59,905 nucleotides of DNA from Xenorhabdus kozodoii (GCF_002632875.1 NZ_NJCX01000022.1:20448-80352); one strand, 5' to 3'; positions 9,041 to 18,399 are shown, numbered from the stretch's first letter. Notes: a model not told the origin generated them from the letters alone. Translations and numbers: made by a program.

Positions 9041-10603
9041 TTATTTCAACAGCTTATCTAACAGGTTAATATCACAGTTGTTGTGTAAGTGGGGTCTGGT
9101 CCAGCCATTCACATCATAGTCAGAGAGACAACGATCCACTAATTCCGTCATTTTCTTCATATTACCGGAACCATAGGCATGACGCAGACATTGCAGGCGA
9201 ATTTCATCCTGGCTGCCGGCATAATTAATTTCATATAATTCATGGCGTCCGCCAAACTCACTGCCAATGGCATCCCACATTAATTTCAAAATCTTAATGC
9301 GTTCTACGTGGTCAATCCCGTTAGAACCACGGACATATTTTTCAAGATACTTATTGATCTCAGGGTTATGCATATCACGCACACTGGATGGCAAATAAAT
9401 CAAGCCACTGGTGACATTGCTTTCAATAATGTTCTTGATTTTTGTATAAGCCATCGGTGCCATCACGCGATAAGTTTGAATCGCTTGCGTATCGGGCAGA
9501 TAAGCGCCATTTTCCCACGGCTTGGATTCCGCCCACATTGCATCGGTCAATGACCAGAACAGATTGCGCCATGCGACAACTTCGCCCAAATCGGCCTGAA
9601 CCCCCCGGAACTCCACCACGCCGGTGCATTCAAGGCTTTTTTGTAGCAGCGCCGTAATGAAATCCAGCTTAACGGCAAAACGGACGCAGGCTTGCATAGG
9701 GAATAGCCGCGCGAAACCGCTTTGCACTGCCCAATGACGGGCGCGATCAAAATCGCGATAAATTAACACGTTTTCCCATGGAATTAATACCTTATCCATC
9801 ACCAGAATGGCGTCATTTTCATCAAACCGACTGGAAAGGGGATAATCAAACGGTGAACCGGTAACCCCTGACACCAATTCATAGGAGGCGCGGGAGATTA
9901 ATTTCACGCCATCGGCATCCATGGGGGCAACAAACATGAGGGCAAAATCAGGATTATCTCCGATCACCTGTGCAGAGCCAAAGCCGATAAAATTATAGTG
10001 AGTCAGGGCTGAATTGGTTGCGACGACTTTCGCGCCACTGACAATAATGCCGGCATCCGTCTCTTTTTCGATTTGGATAAAAACGTCTTTGACCTGATCG
10101 GCTGGCATATGGCGATCAATCGGCGGATTGACAATCGCATGATTAAAATAGATGCAACTTTCCTGAATGCGCTTATACCAGGTGCGGGCATTGTCGGCGA
10201 ATTGTCCATAATATTCAGGATAGGCACCCAATGAGCAGCAGAAAGCCGCTTTATAATCGGGCGAACGCCCCATCCAGCCGTAGTTCAGGCGCGACCATTC
10301 GGCAATGGCATCGCGCTGTTGGCGGATATCATCAGCGCTGGTGGCGAAACGGAAAAATTTGTGGGTATAGCCACCATTGCCGGTATCCGTATCCCAACAA
10401 AGTGCATCGTGCGTTTCCTGGGCATGAAGGGCATCATACAGTTGACCCATTGAAGCTGCCGCATTGCGGAAAGCCGGATGGGTTGTGACATCGTTGACGC
10501 GTTCACCATAGATGTAAATTTCGCGGCTATCCTGAAGTGAACTTAGGTATTCTTTACCAGTAAATGGGCGTTTATGATCAGTACGCAAATCTTCTAGTCT
10601 CAT
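9041..10603 (-). CDS. hpaB: 4-hydroxyphenylacetate 3-monooxygenase, oxygenase subunit
   Basis: FADH2-dependent aromatic hydroxylase that adds the ortho-hydroxyl to 4-hydroxyphenylacetate using reduced flavin from HpaC. The start at 10603 gives 520 residues, exactly the E. coli HpaB length, beginning MRLEDLRTDHKRPF. An in-frame ATG 10 codons earlier (10633) adds residues with no family counterpart. The stretch REIYIYGERVNDVTTHPAFR is diagnostic of the family. In E. coli W hpaBC follow hpaA directly; here three unrelated genes separate hpaA from hpaB, so hpaBC must rely on the 250-base region upstream for its promoter. Confidence 0.95.
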   Translation of the reverse strand: MRLEDLRTDHKRPFTGKEYLSSLQDSREIYIYGERVNDVTTHPAFRNAAASMGQLYDALHAQETHDALCWDTDTGNGGYTHKFFRFATSADDIRQQRDAIAEWSRLNYGWMGRSPDYKAAFCCSLGAYPEYYGQFADNARTWYKRIQESCIYFNHAIVNPPIDRHMPADQVKDVFIQIEKETDAGIIVSGAKVVATNSALTHYNFIGFGSAQVIGDNPDFALMFVAPMDADGVKLISRASYELVSGVTGSPFDYPLSSRFDENDAILVMDKVLIPWENVLIYRDFDRARHWAVQSGFARLFPMQACVRFAVKLDFITALLQKSLECTGVVEFRGVQADLGEVVAWRNLFWSLTDAMWAESKPWENGAYLPDTQAIQTYRVMAPMAYTKIKNIIESNVTSGLIYLPSSVRDMHNPEINKYLEKYVRGSNGIDHVERIKILKLMWDAIGSEFGGRHELYEINYAGSQDEIRLQCLRHAYGSGNMKKMTELVDRCLSDYDVNGWTRPHLHNNCDINLLDKLLK

Positions 10604-10779
10604 AGCAACCTCATGCTCCAAACAATCCCCCACGTTGATTTGTTATCCACATGGGGGGTAAGTGTTAATCGTATGTTTCTTTCGTTGTCTGATTGAAACG
10701 ACTAAACAGCTTCTCTTGAAGAGACTTTCAGAGGGTTTACTGGTATTTTTCGGCGAAAACAGCACATTTGTTACAAAAA

Positions 10780-10795
10780 TGTGATCGATCTAGTG
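10780..10795 (-). promoter_or_regulatory. Candidate CRP site upstream of hpaB
   Basis: The sequence TGTGA-N6-TAGTG has one perfect CRP half-site and one degraded half, about 180 bases upstream of hpaB. In E. coli W the hpaBC promoter is known to need cAMP-CRP and HpaA, so a site here is plausible. The assignment is a motif match by eye only. Confidence 0.3.
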
Positions 10796-10853
10796 TTTTG
10801 ATCACCCGTATTTTTCTGCTTTATTATTGAGGGATAAAAATGGAATAACCCTA

Positions 10854-11402
10854 TTATGACGGGCTGCCTCCATAACGATAGTGTAAAATTAAGTTTCCCG
10901 TAAATGGAGCTTTGCTGTCATAAAGTTTGATCGGATAGGCCTGGTTGGTCCATGGGTCACACACCACTGATTCAGGGTTCCATGTATTAGGGGGCATCAT
11001 ATATCCCGTTTCCCTACCAATAACCACAAATGTATGCCCATCATTTTCGAGGTCAATATCAAATAGATCAAGCGGTTTTGCTCCCAGATTTTTAAGATAA
11101 GAGAAAGCAAGAATGGCTTTTTCTCCACAATTTCCCAAATGGGATTCTATAGTGGCAGCGTTAGAAAACATCATATGTTTTCTATAAAAGGAGTTAGAGC
11201 GTGTATTGCCAACATGCTCCTGAACCCTTTGCATGACAGAATCTCTGATTTTGAATAACTCAACCTCGTAGTGGTGTTTCCTATCTATTTGTTCAGGTGT
11301 CTGGATAGGCATCTGGTTTGTCGACGTCACACCAATCTGAATATTTACATAGTTAATGGCTTTTCTTGCTAAAAACAGGTTATAGGGCAGTAACATTGTC
11401 AT
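10854..11402 (-). CDS. Unknown Cys-His-Asp protein, paralogue 1
   Basis: Protein of 182 residues whose family I do not recognise. It is one of three tandem paralogues. All share an N-terminal block (here YNLFLARKAINYVN, residues 7-20) and a C-terminal block with invariant Cys92 in GNCGEKA, His123 in GHTFVVIGR and Asp149 in VCDPW, ending in YRY. The order Cys...His...Asp with these spacings is what papain-like or transglutaminase-like enzymes show, so a cysteine protease, deamidase or transglutaminase is possible; this is inference. There is no signal peptide or membrane segment. The gene is more AT-rich than the flanking hpa genes, which suggests acquisition. It lies last in the triplet, 26 bases after paralogue 2. 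Confidence 0.75.
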   Translation of the reverse strand: MTMLLPYNLFLARKAINYVNIQIGVTSTNQMPIQTPEQIDRKHHYEVELFKIRDSVMQRVQEHVGNTRSNSFYRKHMMFSNAATIESHLGNCGEKAILAFSYLKNLGAKPLDLFDIDLENDGHTFVVIGRETGYMMPPNTWNPESVVCDPWTNQAYPIKLYDSKAPFTGNLILHYRYGGSPS

Positions 11403-11428
11403 TGTTATTTCTCCTTATTTCGGAAAAT

Positions 11429-12049
11429 TTACTCATAGCGATACATCAGCCTTAATGTGCCATTAAAAAAAGTGCTGAGATCACGACCAATAGCGAGGAA
11501 TACATTGTCGTCCCAAGGATCACAAATCACCGCCTCATGGTTCCAACTTTCTGATTGATGGGGTTCACCTTGGTTTCTGCCAATGACGATAAAAGCATGA
11601 TCACTGATCCCCATCTCATTAATGATGACGAAGCGTTCCAGCGGGCGAGCGCCTCGCAGTAATAAATAAGTGAAAGCAATTTGTGACTTTTCATTACAGT
11701 TACCGACACCTGCTTCTATGGCATAGTTATTAGAAATTAATCGTTGCCTGATGATATGTTCTTGTGGCGTTTTAGCAGCATAATACCTTGCGGGATTAGT
11801 GATCCCCGGCTCTTTATTAATAATGTTAGGATCTTTTTTAATTGCATCGTCAGCCCGATTTTTATAATAATTATTTAATGTTTCTTTTCCTTTCTCACGT
11901 AGGGTTTGAAGACGCCGATTATAAAAAGTTCTGTTCGAAGGTGGAAAAAGTAAATGTTCTGGCAGTCGGTTTGGCGAAATAATTCCAAGTGTATTATTAA
12001 TATGTTCAATTGCTTTTTTGGCCAAGTATAAATTTAATGCTTTTCCCAT
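11429..12049 (-). CDS. Unknown Cys-His-Asp protein, paralogue 2
   Basis: Protein of 206 residues, the longest and most diverged of the triplet, with an extra charged stretch (about residues 50-105) between the shared N-terminal block (NLYLAKKAIEHINN) and the C-terminal block. The putative triad is Cys118 in GNCNEKS, His151 in DHAFIVIGR and Asp177 in ICDPW; the last residues are again YRYE. Note Asn-Glu-Lys in place of Gly-Glu-Lys after the Cys. No signal peptide. It is the middle gene, with 57 bases to paralogue 3 upstream and 26 to paralogue 1 downstream, so the three are probably one transcript. Function unknown. Confidence 0.75.
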   Translation of the reverse strand: MGKALNLYLAKKAIEHINNTLGIISPNRLPEHLLFPPSNRTFYNRRLQTLREKGKETLNNYYKNRADDAIKKDPNIINKEPGITNPARYYAAKTPQEHIIRQRLISNNYAIEAGVGNCNEKSQIAFTYLLLRGARPLERFVIINEMGISDHAFIVIGRNQGEPHQSESWNHEAVICDPWDDNVFLAIGRDLSTFFNGTLRLMYRYE

Positions 12050-12106
12050 AATTAGCCTTATGATGTTATTGTGTTTTAGTGTGGCGAAGATAAATAAAAT
12101 AATGGT

Positions 12107-12673
12107 TTATTCATATCTATAGCGTAATTTTAACCTTCCCTTAAAAGCCACTTTATCTGGATAAAGATGGGCAGGATATGCTGTTTTATCCCATGGATCA
12201 CAAATCACAGCTTCACGACCCCAGGTTGCTGGATCGGTGCTGTTCCCCGTTACTCTACCAATAACGACAATGGAGTGGTGATCATTGCCTAAGTTGTCAA
12301 TATCGATTGAAAAAAAATCGAGGGGTTTTACGCGATTAAATTTTAAATGGGCAAATGCTATGGCCGCTTTTTCCCCGCAATTACCCACATGCCATTCAGT
12401 TGCATAAGCACTGCGAATGGGAATACGTTTTCCATAAAGTTTTTGATAAAAATGAGGTTCGTCTCTTTTTATGTTATCTCTTATTACATTTTTTCTTGTT
12501 GTTTGATCTATCATTTTTCGCATGTGGTGAAGTTGAAGTTTCATGTCATCCCGATATGGAAGTAATTCTGGTATCTTAGGGATTTGATTTGGGGATATAA
12601 CCTCAACAGAATTATTCACATAATTAATGGCTTTTTTAGCCATAAAGAGATTATATAATGTTCTCATCGACAT
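12107..12673 (-). CDS. Unknown Cys-His-Asp protein, paralogue 3
   Basis: Protein of 188 residues and first gene of the triplet in transcription order. The N-terminal block LYNLFMAKKAINYVNN (6-21) is followed by VISPNQIP, and the C-terminal block carries Cys99 in GNCGEKA, His133 in HHSIVVIGR, Asp159 in ICDPW and a terminal YRYE. The distance from Cys to His (34) and from His to Asp (26) is close to that in the two paralogues. It lies between hpaA (whose 3' end is at 12801) and paralogue 2, in the same direction. Function is not known to me; the fold suggestion is a papain/transglutaminase-like hydrolase or deamidase. Confidence 0.75.
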   Translation of the reverse strand: MSMRTLYNLFMAKKAINYVNNSVEVISPNQIPKIPELLPYRDDMKLQLHHMRKMIDQTTRKNVIRDNIKRDEPHFYQKLYGKRIPIRSAYATEWHVGNCGEKAAIAFAHLKFNRVKPLDFFSIDIDNLGNDHHSIVVIGRVTGNSTDPATWGREAVICDPWDKTAYPAHLYPDKVAFKGRLKLRYRYE

Positions 12674-12800
12674 AATGATATTCCTGTTTAATGGAGGAAT
12701 GGGATAAATTGTTAAACTTTATTGGACTGTGGATAAGAAAGAAATTAAACAATAGTGGGAAGTGTATAATATGCAAAAGAGAAGGTATATATTCAAGACA

Positions 12801-13712
12801 CTATCCACCAGAATGCCCTTCCCGCCAAACACTCGGTGAACACCCCACTGACCGATTAAAAAATCGGGTAAAGTAAGCCGGATCTTTAAAGCCAAGCTGG
12901 TACGCTATTTCAAATACAGGGCTATCACTAAACAGCAATAACCGTTTTGCCTCTCGCAGTAGCCGGTCAAAGATCAGCTTCTTCGGTGGCCGGTTGGCAA
13001 AGCGTCGGCACATATCTTTTAGGCGTGATTCCGTAATGCCCAATTTTTCCGCATATTTTGGCACGGCAAGATGCTGATAATAATATTTATCAATCAATTG
13101 GTGAAAGTGCTGGAACAGTTTCAACTCTCCTCTGACACTACTGGAACGATGATCGTCGAGGGGAATATTACGCAGCAGAAAGGTAAACAAAGATTGGGCC
13201 AGAAGAGCGAGAGATTGCGCCCGCCCGGCAAATTGATTGGCAGACTCACGCCCGATCAGCGCCCAATAATGGTTAAATGTTTCCAATTCATCATATTTAT
13301 CCGCAACAGAAAGACAGATGGCAGGAATATCAACCAATTCTTGCTGAGTAGGATAAAGCGAACTGAGCAACGGGGTGATCAGTTCCTGTCGGACGGTCAG
13401 TACATAACCATCTGTATCTTCCTGCGTAAAAAAAGCATGAGGGACAGAAGGCGGTGTCAGAATAAACAGCGGGGCTTGTACGGAATAATGCTGTTCGTCC
13501 AATTGCAATTCAATCCGACCCGTGACCAGAAAATGCAGTTGGTAAAAACCATCATGGCGATGTGCCTGCATATCACGCCCAAAAAATGCCGCCATGTGAC
13601 CAAAAGTTTGGTAATGAACATCATCCGATCCCTGTGTTTCATCATAGTCTTTGGCAATATCGATATTGGCAATGATGGATTTGTTGGCTTTGAGTCCATT
13701 GGATGCAGGCAT
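12801..13712 (-). CDS. hpaA: AraC-family activator of the hpa cluster
   Basis: Transcriptional activator of hpaBC that responds to 4-hydroxyphenylacetate. It has an N-terminal cupin-like effector domain (FFGRDMQAHRHDGFYQLHF and QAPLFILTPPSVPHAF are near-identical to E. coli HpaA) and a C-terminal AraC double helix-turn-helix with GFKDPAYFTRFFNR. The length of 303 residues is slightly above the usual 296. A GGAG site precedes the ATG. It follows hpaX by 56 bases. In E. coli hpaA is next to hpaB; here the unknown triplet separates them. Confidence 0.94.
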   Translation of the reverse strand: MPASNGLKANKSIIANIDIAKDYDETQGSDDVHYQTFGHMAAFFGRDMQAHRHDGFYQLHFLVTGRIELQLDEQHYSVQAPLFILTPPSVPHAFFTQEDTDGYVLTVRQELITPLLSSLYPTQQELVDIPAICLSVADKYDELETFNHYWALIGRESANQFAGRAQSLALLAQSLFTFLLRNIPLDDHRSSSVRGELKLFQHFHQLIDKYYYQHLAVPKYAEKLGITESRLKDMCRRFANRPPKKLIFDRLLREAKRLLLFSDSPVFEIAYQLGFKDPAYFTRFFNRSVGCSPSVWREGHSGG

Positions 13713-13768
13713 CGATTTTCTCCGGTATGTTATCGTTGGCTAAGAGGGATCAATCTATTGCTCGTCAT

Positions 13769-15127
13769 TTACGAGGTTATCTGTGGACGTGGGATCAGAA
13801 AAACGATGAACGCCCCGATGATCAGCAACCCGGCAACAAAATAAAGCCCAGCGTTGAAACTCCCTGTTTGATCTTTTAACCAACCGATCAATAGAGGGCT
13901 GACGGCCGATCCCACATTACCCGTCGCATTGATCACGGCGATCCCCACCGCGCGGGCGCGTAAGCTGATCGCTTGATCTGGCGTTGTCCAGAATACCGCC
14001 ATGGCGGTAAACGATCCGGTGGAAGCCATTATGATCCCCAATAGTTGCACCAGGCTGTTATCGGTGAGTGAAGTTAAAATCCAGCCTGCGGCGGCAAACA
14101 GGTAGGGCAAGGCCGTGTGCATTTTGCGCTCTTGCAGGCGGTCTGAGCGACGGCTCCAGTACACCATGCCTAAGATCGTGCAAAATTGGGGAATGGCAGT
14201 CAAAAAACCGATGATGATATGGCTGCTGCTCTGATTAAAACTCTGCATAATCTGGGGCGTCCAGATATTAATGGCACTCAGGGTATTGGTCAGGCAGAAA
14301 TAAGCAACGGTGTACATCAATATAATGGGAGTAAAAATCTCGCGCCATAGGCTGATTTTTTGTTGTTGACTGTTGTTCCCATTAGGCTGCGGTAAAGAAA
14401 GTTTATCGTTTTCTATCATCGCTTGCAGGCACTGTTTATCTTCACGCGTCAGCCATTTGGCCTTGGCGGGTGAATCATCCAGATAAAACCAGACCGCAAA
14501 ACCGAGCAGCACAGAAGGGAAGCCTTCCAGCAAAAATAACCACTGCCAGCCCCGCAAATCCCAGATGCCATCCATTTCCAGAATATAACCGGAAATCAGT
14601 GAACCAAATGCCATCGTCACCGGCATGGCGATCATAAACAGCGCGTTGGCACGTGCCCGATAATAGGCCGGAAACCAATAGGTCAGGTAAACCAAAATCC
14701 CCGGCAAAAAACCCGCTTCTGCAATGCCGACCAGCATACGCAGGATATACAGGCTCGTGGGCCCTGTGGCAAACAGGGTGGCGGTGGACGCGATCCCCCA
14801 TAACACCATAATGGTCGCGATCCAGCGCCGCGCCCCCACGATGCTCAATATCACATTGCTGGGAATGCCGAAAATGACGTAAGTGGCGTAAAACAGCGTA
14901 GCGGCCAGGCCGAACATCGTGGAGGTTAAACCGAGATCTTTTCCCATCGTCAAACCCGCAAAACCAATATTGATGCGATCCAGAAAAGAGAAAACGAACA
15001 GGATAAAGAGAAAGAAAATTAGGCGCCGGAATAATTTATTGATGACACTTTGCTGCTGGGCAGTCAGCTTGTGATGTTGATGGGGCAGATGTTCTGATTT
15101 TGGTATGGTGTCAGGTGAAGCGCTCAT
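13769..15127 (-). CDS. hpaX: 4-hydroxyphenylacetate permease, MFS
   Basis: Inner-membrane major facilitator superfamily transporter (anion:cation symporter branch) that takes up 4-hydroxyphenylacetate. The protein has 452 residues with a hydrophilic N-terminal tail (about 30 residues) followed by twelve hydrophobic segments. The ACS-type motif near FLDRINIGFAGLTMGKDLGL is typical. The position between hpaI and hpaA matches E. coli W. It starts after a GGA-type ribosome site; a T-rich microrepeat (TTTTATTC type) lies just before it at about 15136-15165. Confidence 0.92.
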   Translation of the reverse strand: MSASPDTIPKSEHLPHQHHKLTAQQQSVINKLFRRLIFFLFILFVFSFLDRINIGFAGLTMGKDLGLTSTMFGLAATLFYATYVIFGIPSNVILSIVGARRWIATIMVLWGIASTATLFATGPTSLYILRMLVGIAEAGFLPGILVYLTYWFPAYYRARANALFMIAMPVTMAFGSLISGYILEMDGIWDLRGWQWLFLLEGFPSVLLGFAVWFYLDDSPAKAKWLTREDKQCLQAMIENDKLSLPQPNGNNSQQQKISLWREIFTPIILMYTVAYFCLTNTLSAINIWTPQIMQSFNQSSSHIIIGFLTAIPQFCTILGMVYWSRRSDRLQERKMHTALPYLFAAAGWILTSLTDNSLVQLLGIIMASTGSFTAMAVFWTTPDQAISLRARAVGIAVINATGNVGSAVSPLLIGWLKDQTGSFNAGLYFVAGLLIIGAFIVFLIPRPQITS

Positions 15128-15255
15128 TGTTGTTTCCTTTTTATTCTTTTTTATTCTTTTTTATCCCCCTATTTTGCTATTCCTTGTTTTGTGGGTGGCT
15201 TGATTTTCCTTTGGTGGGGATTGGCAATCTATTGGCGATTAGGAACTTCAACTGC

Positions 15256-15287
15256 AATGGCTGATGTCGCGTTCAACATCAGCCATT
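15256..15287 (-). other. Perfect 12-bp hairpin between hpaI and hpaX
   Basis: Arms at 15256-15267 and 15276-15287 are perfect complements with an 8-base loop. No T-run follows in either direction, so it is not a standard terminator. It sits inside the operon in the 169-base gap after hpaI and could stabilise the upstream mRNA or partly lower hpaX expression. Confidence 0.6.
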
Positions 15288-15296
15288 ATTGCGTCA

Positions 15297-16067
15297 TCAT
15301 TTTCGGTCGAAATGCGTTGCCAGGGCGCTGGCTGCTGCGGTCAGCAAAATGGTATCCACCCCTACGGCGACAAACAGTGCGCCCAGATTGAGATAATGTT
15401 TTGCCATATCAATATGGGTCGTCAAAATGCCAGCGGCCTTGCCGGAAGCGCGGATTTGACCAATGGCTTGTTCAATGGCCGCCTGAACGTCAGGATGTTG
15501 TGGGTTAGCGATGTATCCCATATCGGCGCTGAGATCTGCCGGGCCGATAAACACGCCATCGACACCGTCGACAGCCGCTATTTCCGGCAGGTTTTGCAGG
15601 GCTTCGCGCGTTTCTACCTGAACCAAGACACAAATTTCGCCATTGGCACGGGATAGATAGTCAGGAATGCGGTTCCAGCGGGAAGCGCGCGCCAGGGCAC
15701 TCCCTACGCCACGAATACCTGCGGGGGGATAACGGGTCGCCCTGACCGCTTCACGTGCTTGCGCCGCATTCTGGATCATCGGAAACAATAACGTTTGTGC
15801 ACCGATATCCAATAACTGTTTGACGAGTACCGGATCATTCCACGCAGGGCGCACGACCGGCTGGCTGGGATAAGGCGCGATACCCTGTAATTGGGCTAGG
15901 ATGGTGGAAATATCATTGGGCGCATGTTCCCCATCAATCAATAGCCAGTCAAATCCGGTTCCTGCCAGTATTTCTGCACTATATCCACTGCATAGCCCAA
16001 GCCATAACCCAATTTGTGGCTGCCCTGCTTTCAGGGTTTGTTTAAACTTATTTGTTAGCTGATCCAT
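15297..16067 (-). CDS. hpaI: 4-hydroxy-2-oxoheptanedioate aldolase
   Basis: Metal-dependent class II pyruvate aldolase of the HpcH/HpaI family. It cleaves 4-hydroxy-2-oxoheptane-1,7-dioate to pyruvate and succinic semialdehyde, the last ring-derived step of the pathway. The protein has 256 residues (E. coli 262). The segments [29 protein letters not shown] (metal/base region) and VQVETREAL, plus [12 protein letters not shown], are family markers. It is 49 bases after hpaH in the same operon. Its product explains the dehydrogenase gene at 16927-18399. Confidence 0.94.
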   Translation of the reverse strand: MDQLTNKFKQTLKAGQPQIGLWLGLCSGYSAEILAGTGFDWLLIDGEHAPNDISTILAQLQGIAPYPSQPVVRPAWNDPVLVKQLLDIGAQTLLFPMIQNAAQAREAVRATRYPPAGIRGVGSALARASRWNRIPDYLSRANGEICVLVQVETREALQNLPEIAAVDGVDGVFIGPADLSADMGYIANPQHPDVQAAIEQAIGQIRASGKAAGILTTHIDMAKHYLNLGALFVAVGVDTILLTAAASALATHFDRK

Positions 16068-16116
16068 GATGTTACCTCGGTATAATCCCTACTTTAGATC
16101 GGGTATTTCGGGAGAC

Positions 16117-16920
16117 TTAAATAAAATGACAGCTAATTGAACCTAACTCGCCGTAATCGACATGAAAGGTATCCCCCTTACGGGCAGGGACTGGGCGGGT
16201 AAAAGAGCCAGCCAGAATAATCTGGCCAGCTTCTAGCTGGACATCATGTGTGGCCAGTTTATTGGCAAGCCATGCCACACCATTGGCCGGATGATTGAGC
16301 ACCGCGGCGGCCACGCCGGACTCTTCAATCACACCGTTACGGTAGAGCAGAGCACTTACCCAGCGCAGATCCCGTTCATCTGGCTTAATTGGCCGTCCTC
16401 CCATAATCACGCCGCCATTGGCGGCGTTATCAGAAATCGTATCGAATACCTTGCGTGGCCGTTGGGTTTCCGGATCGATGTTGTGACAACGGGCATCGAT
16501 CAATTCCAGGGCGGGAATGACGTAATCTGTCGCGTTATACACATCAAACAGGGTGCAGTTTGGGCCACGCAGAGGTTTTGCCAGCACAAAGGCCAGTTCG
16601 ACTTCAATACGCGGCACAATAAAACGTTCGCGAGGGATATTACCGCCATCTGGAAAAAACATATCATCCAGCAGAGCACCATAATCCGGTTCGTCAATCT
16701 GTGAACTGGCTTGCATGGCCTTGGATGTCAGGCCAATCTTGTGCCCCTTGAGAGTGCGGCCTTCCCTGATTTTTAAATCGACCCATTCACGTTGAATGGC
16801 ATAGGCATCCTCAATCGTTATCTCTGGATAGTCCAGAGAGATTTGTCGGATTTGCTGACGGCTTTTCTCTGCCTGATGTAAACGGCGAGCCACCTGTAAT
16901 ACGATTTCTTGCTGTAGCAT
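16117..16920 (-). CDS. hpaH: 2-oxohept-4-ene-1,7-dioate hydratase
   Basis: Hydratase of the fumarylacetoacetase-like/MhpD family that adds water to 2-oxohept-4-enedioate to give the substrate of HpaI. The length of 267 residues equals the usual size. The segments [12 protein letters not shown], the acidic metal site in PRIEVELAF and ALELIDARC are typical. It starts 6 bases after the stop of the upstream dehydrogenase, which suggests tight co-expression. Confidence 0.93.
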   Translation of the reverse strand: MLQQEIVLQVARRLHQAEKSRQQIRQISLDYPEITIEDAYAIQREWVDLKIREGRTLKGHKIGLTSKAMQASSQIDEPDYGALLDDMFFPDGGNIPRERFIVPRIEVELAFVLAKPLRGPNCTLFDVYNATDYVIPALELIDARCHNIDPETQRPRKVFDTISDNAANGGVIMGGRPIKPDERDLRWVSALLYRNGVIEESGVAAAVLNHPANGVAWLANKLATHDVQLEAGQIILAGSFTRPVPARKGDTFHVDYGELGSISCHFI

Positions 16921-16926
16921 AGGATG

Positions 16927-18399
16927 TTAAGCTCCTTTCGCTGCCAATCCCCCAAAACAGAGGTATTTCACTTCCAGATAATCTTCAATACCGTAACACG
17001 AACCTTCACGCCCCACCCCGGATTGCTTGATGCCACCAAAGGGGGCAACTTCGTTGGAGATCAACCCTTCATTGATGCCGACCATGCCACTTTCCAGCGC
17101 TTCCGCTACCCGGTAAATTCGGCCAATGTCACGGGAATAGAAATAGGCAGCCAGGCCAAATTCCGTGTTATTGGCAATACGGATGGCTTCCTCTTCATCA
17201 CGGAATTTAAACAGTGGCGCCAGAGGGCCGAAGGTTTCTTCATGGGCAACGAGCATGGCATCGGTAACGTCTGTCAGTACCGTTGGCTCAAAGAACAAGC
17301 CACCCAGAGCATGGGTTTTTCCGCCCGTCCTGATACGTGCGCCGTTGGAAACCGCATCACGGATATGCGCCTGGACTTTTTCTACTGCCGCTGGGTTAAT
17401 CAGGGGGCCTTGTTGTGATGAGCTATCCGTGGCTGGTCCAACCCGCAGTTGTTTTACGGCCTGTACCAGACGTTCCGCAAAAGCATCGTAAATACCTTCC
17501 TGTACCAGAATGCGGTTGGCACAGACACACGTTTGCCCGCTATTACGGAATTTCGCGGCCACCGCACCTTCTACCGCAGCATCAAGATCGGCATCGTCAA
17601 ACACAATAAAAGGCGCGTTGCCACCCAGTTCGAGGGAGAGTTTTTTCACCGTATTGGCGCTTTGTGCCATCAATAACTTGCCAACCCGTGTGGAGCCGGT
17701 GAACGACAGTTTGCGCACGATAGGGCTTGCGGTTAGCACTTCACCTATTGCCCTGGCATCCATTCCCGTGACGATATTGAGGACACCCGCAGGAATGCCC
17801 GCCTGCTCTGCTAAGACGACCAAAGCCAGGGCAGAAAGGGGCGTTTCAGCCGCAGGTTTCAGGACGACCGTACATCCCGCAGCCAGCGCGGGTGCAACCT
17901 TACGGGTGATCATCGCATTGGGGAAATTCCACGGTGTAATGGCCGCGACGACCCCAACCGGTTGTTTGATGGTCGCGAGACGGCGGCCGGGCATGGGGGA
18001 AGGCAAGGTTTCGCCATAAACACGCTTGCCTTCTTCTGCGAACCATTCGATAAAACTGGCACCGTAAGCAATCTCTCCCATAGCCTCGGCGTGGGATTTA
18101 CCCTGTTCCGTACTCAAGATGTTTGCCAAGGCGGTTTGGTTTTCCATAATCAGATGGAACCATTGTTTGAGTTTTTGGCTACGCTGTTTTGCGGTCAGTG
18201 ACCGCCATGCAGGTAAGGCATTTTGGGCGGCTTCAATGGCGAACTGTGTCTCTTTCGCGCCTAAATCACTAACATTGGCAATAACTTCCTCATTAGCTGG
18301 GTTAGTGACGGCAAAAGTTGCTTTATTTTCCGCATCAACCCAATGGCCGTTGATATAGGCTTGTTGACGCAGCAATGTGGTATCCAAATGACGGGTCAT
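16927..18399 (-). CDS. gabD: NAD(P)-dependent succinate-semialdehyde dehydrogenase
   Basis: Aldehyde dehydrogenase that most likely oxidises succinic semialdehyde to succinate. The ATG at 18399 gives 490 residues; a GTG four codons upstream lies in the ribosome site (GAGAGG) and is not used. GabD-like markers are PWNFPNAMITRK, the Glu of LSLELGGNAPF, and the catalytic Cys in SGQTCVCANR. E. coli W hpa clusters do not, as I recall, carry this gene; here it sits between hpaF and hpaH in the operon, exactly where the pathway product succinic semialdehyde would need further oxidation. The substrate is inferred from sequence class and position; the symbol gabD (or sad) is a family name. Confidence 0.85.
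   Translation of the reverse strand: MTRHLDTTLLRQQAYINGHWVDAENKATFAVTNPANEEVIANVSDLGAKETQFAIEAAQNALPAWRSLTAKQRSQKLKQWFHLIMENQTALANILSTEQGKSHAEAMGEIAYGASFIEWFAEEGKRVYGETLPSPMPGRRLATIKQPVGVVAAITPWNFPNAMITRKVAPALAAGCTVVLKPAAETPLSALALVVLAEQAGIPAGVLNIVTGMDARAIGEVLTASPIVRKLSFTGSTRVGKLLMAQSANTVKKLSLELGGNAPFIVFDDADLDAAVEGAVAAKFRNSGQTCVCANRILVQEGIYDAFAERLVQAVKQLRVGPATDSSSQQGPLINPAAVEKVQAHIRDAVSNGARIRTGGKTHALGGLFFEPTVLTDVTDAMLVAHEETFGPLAPLFKFRDEEEAIRIANNTEFGLAAYFYSRDIGRIYRVAEALESGMVGINEGLISNEVAPFGGIKQSGVGREGSCYGIEDYLEVKYLCFGGLAAKGA

Noticed and set aside
13071-13844. Plus-strand open frame of 257 codons opposite hpaA
   Set aside because: Antisense to hpaA and the end of hpaX, with no motif; shadow.
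15131-15170. T-rich tandem microrepeat before hpaX as a phase-variation tract
   Set aside because: The repeat is short and irregular and lies outside the ribosome site; no evidence of variation.
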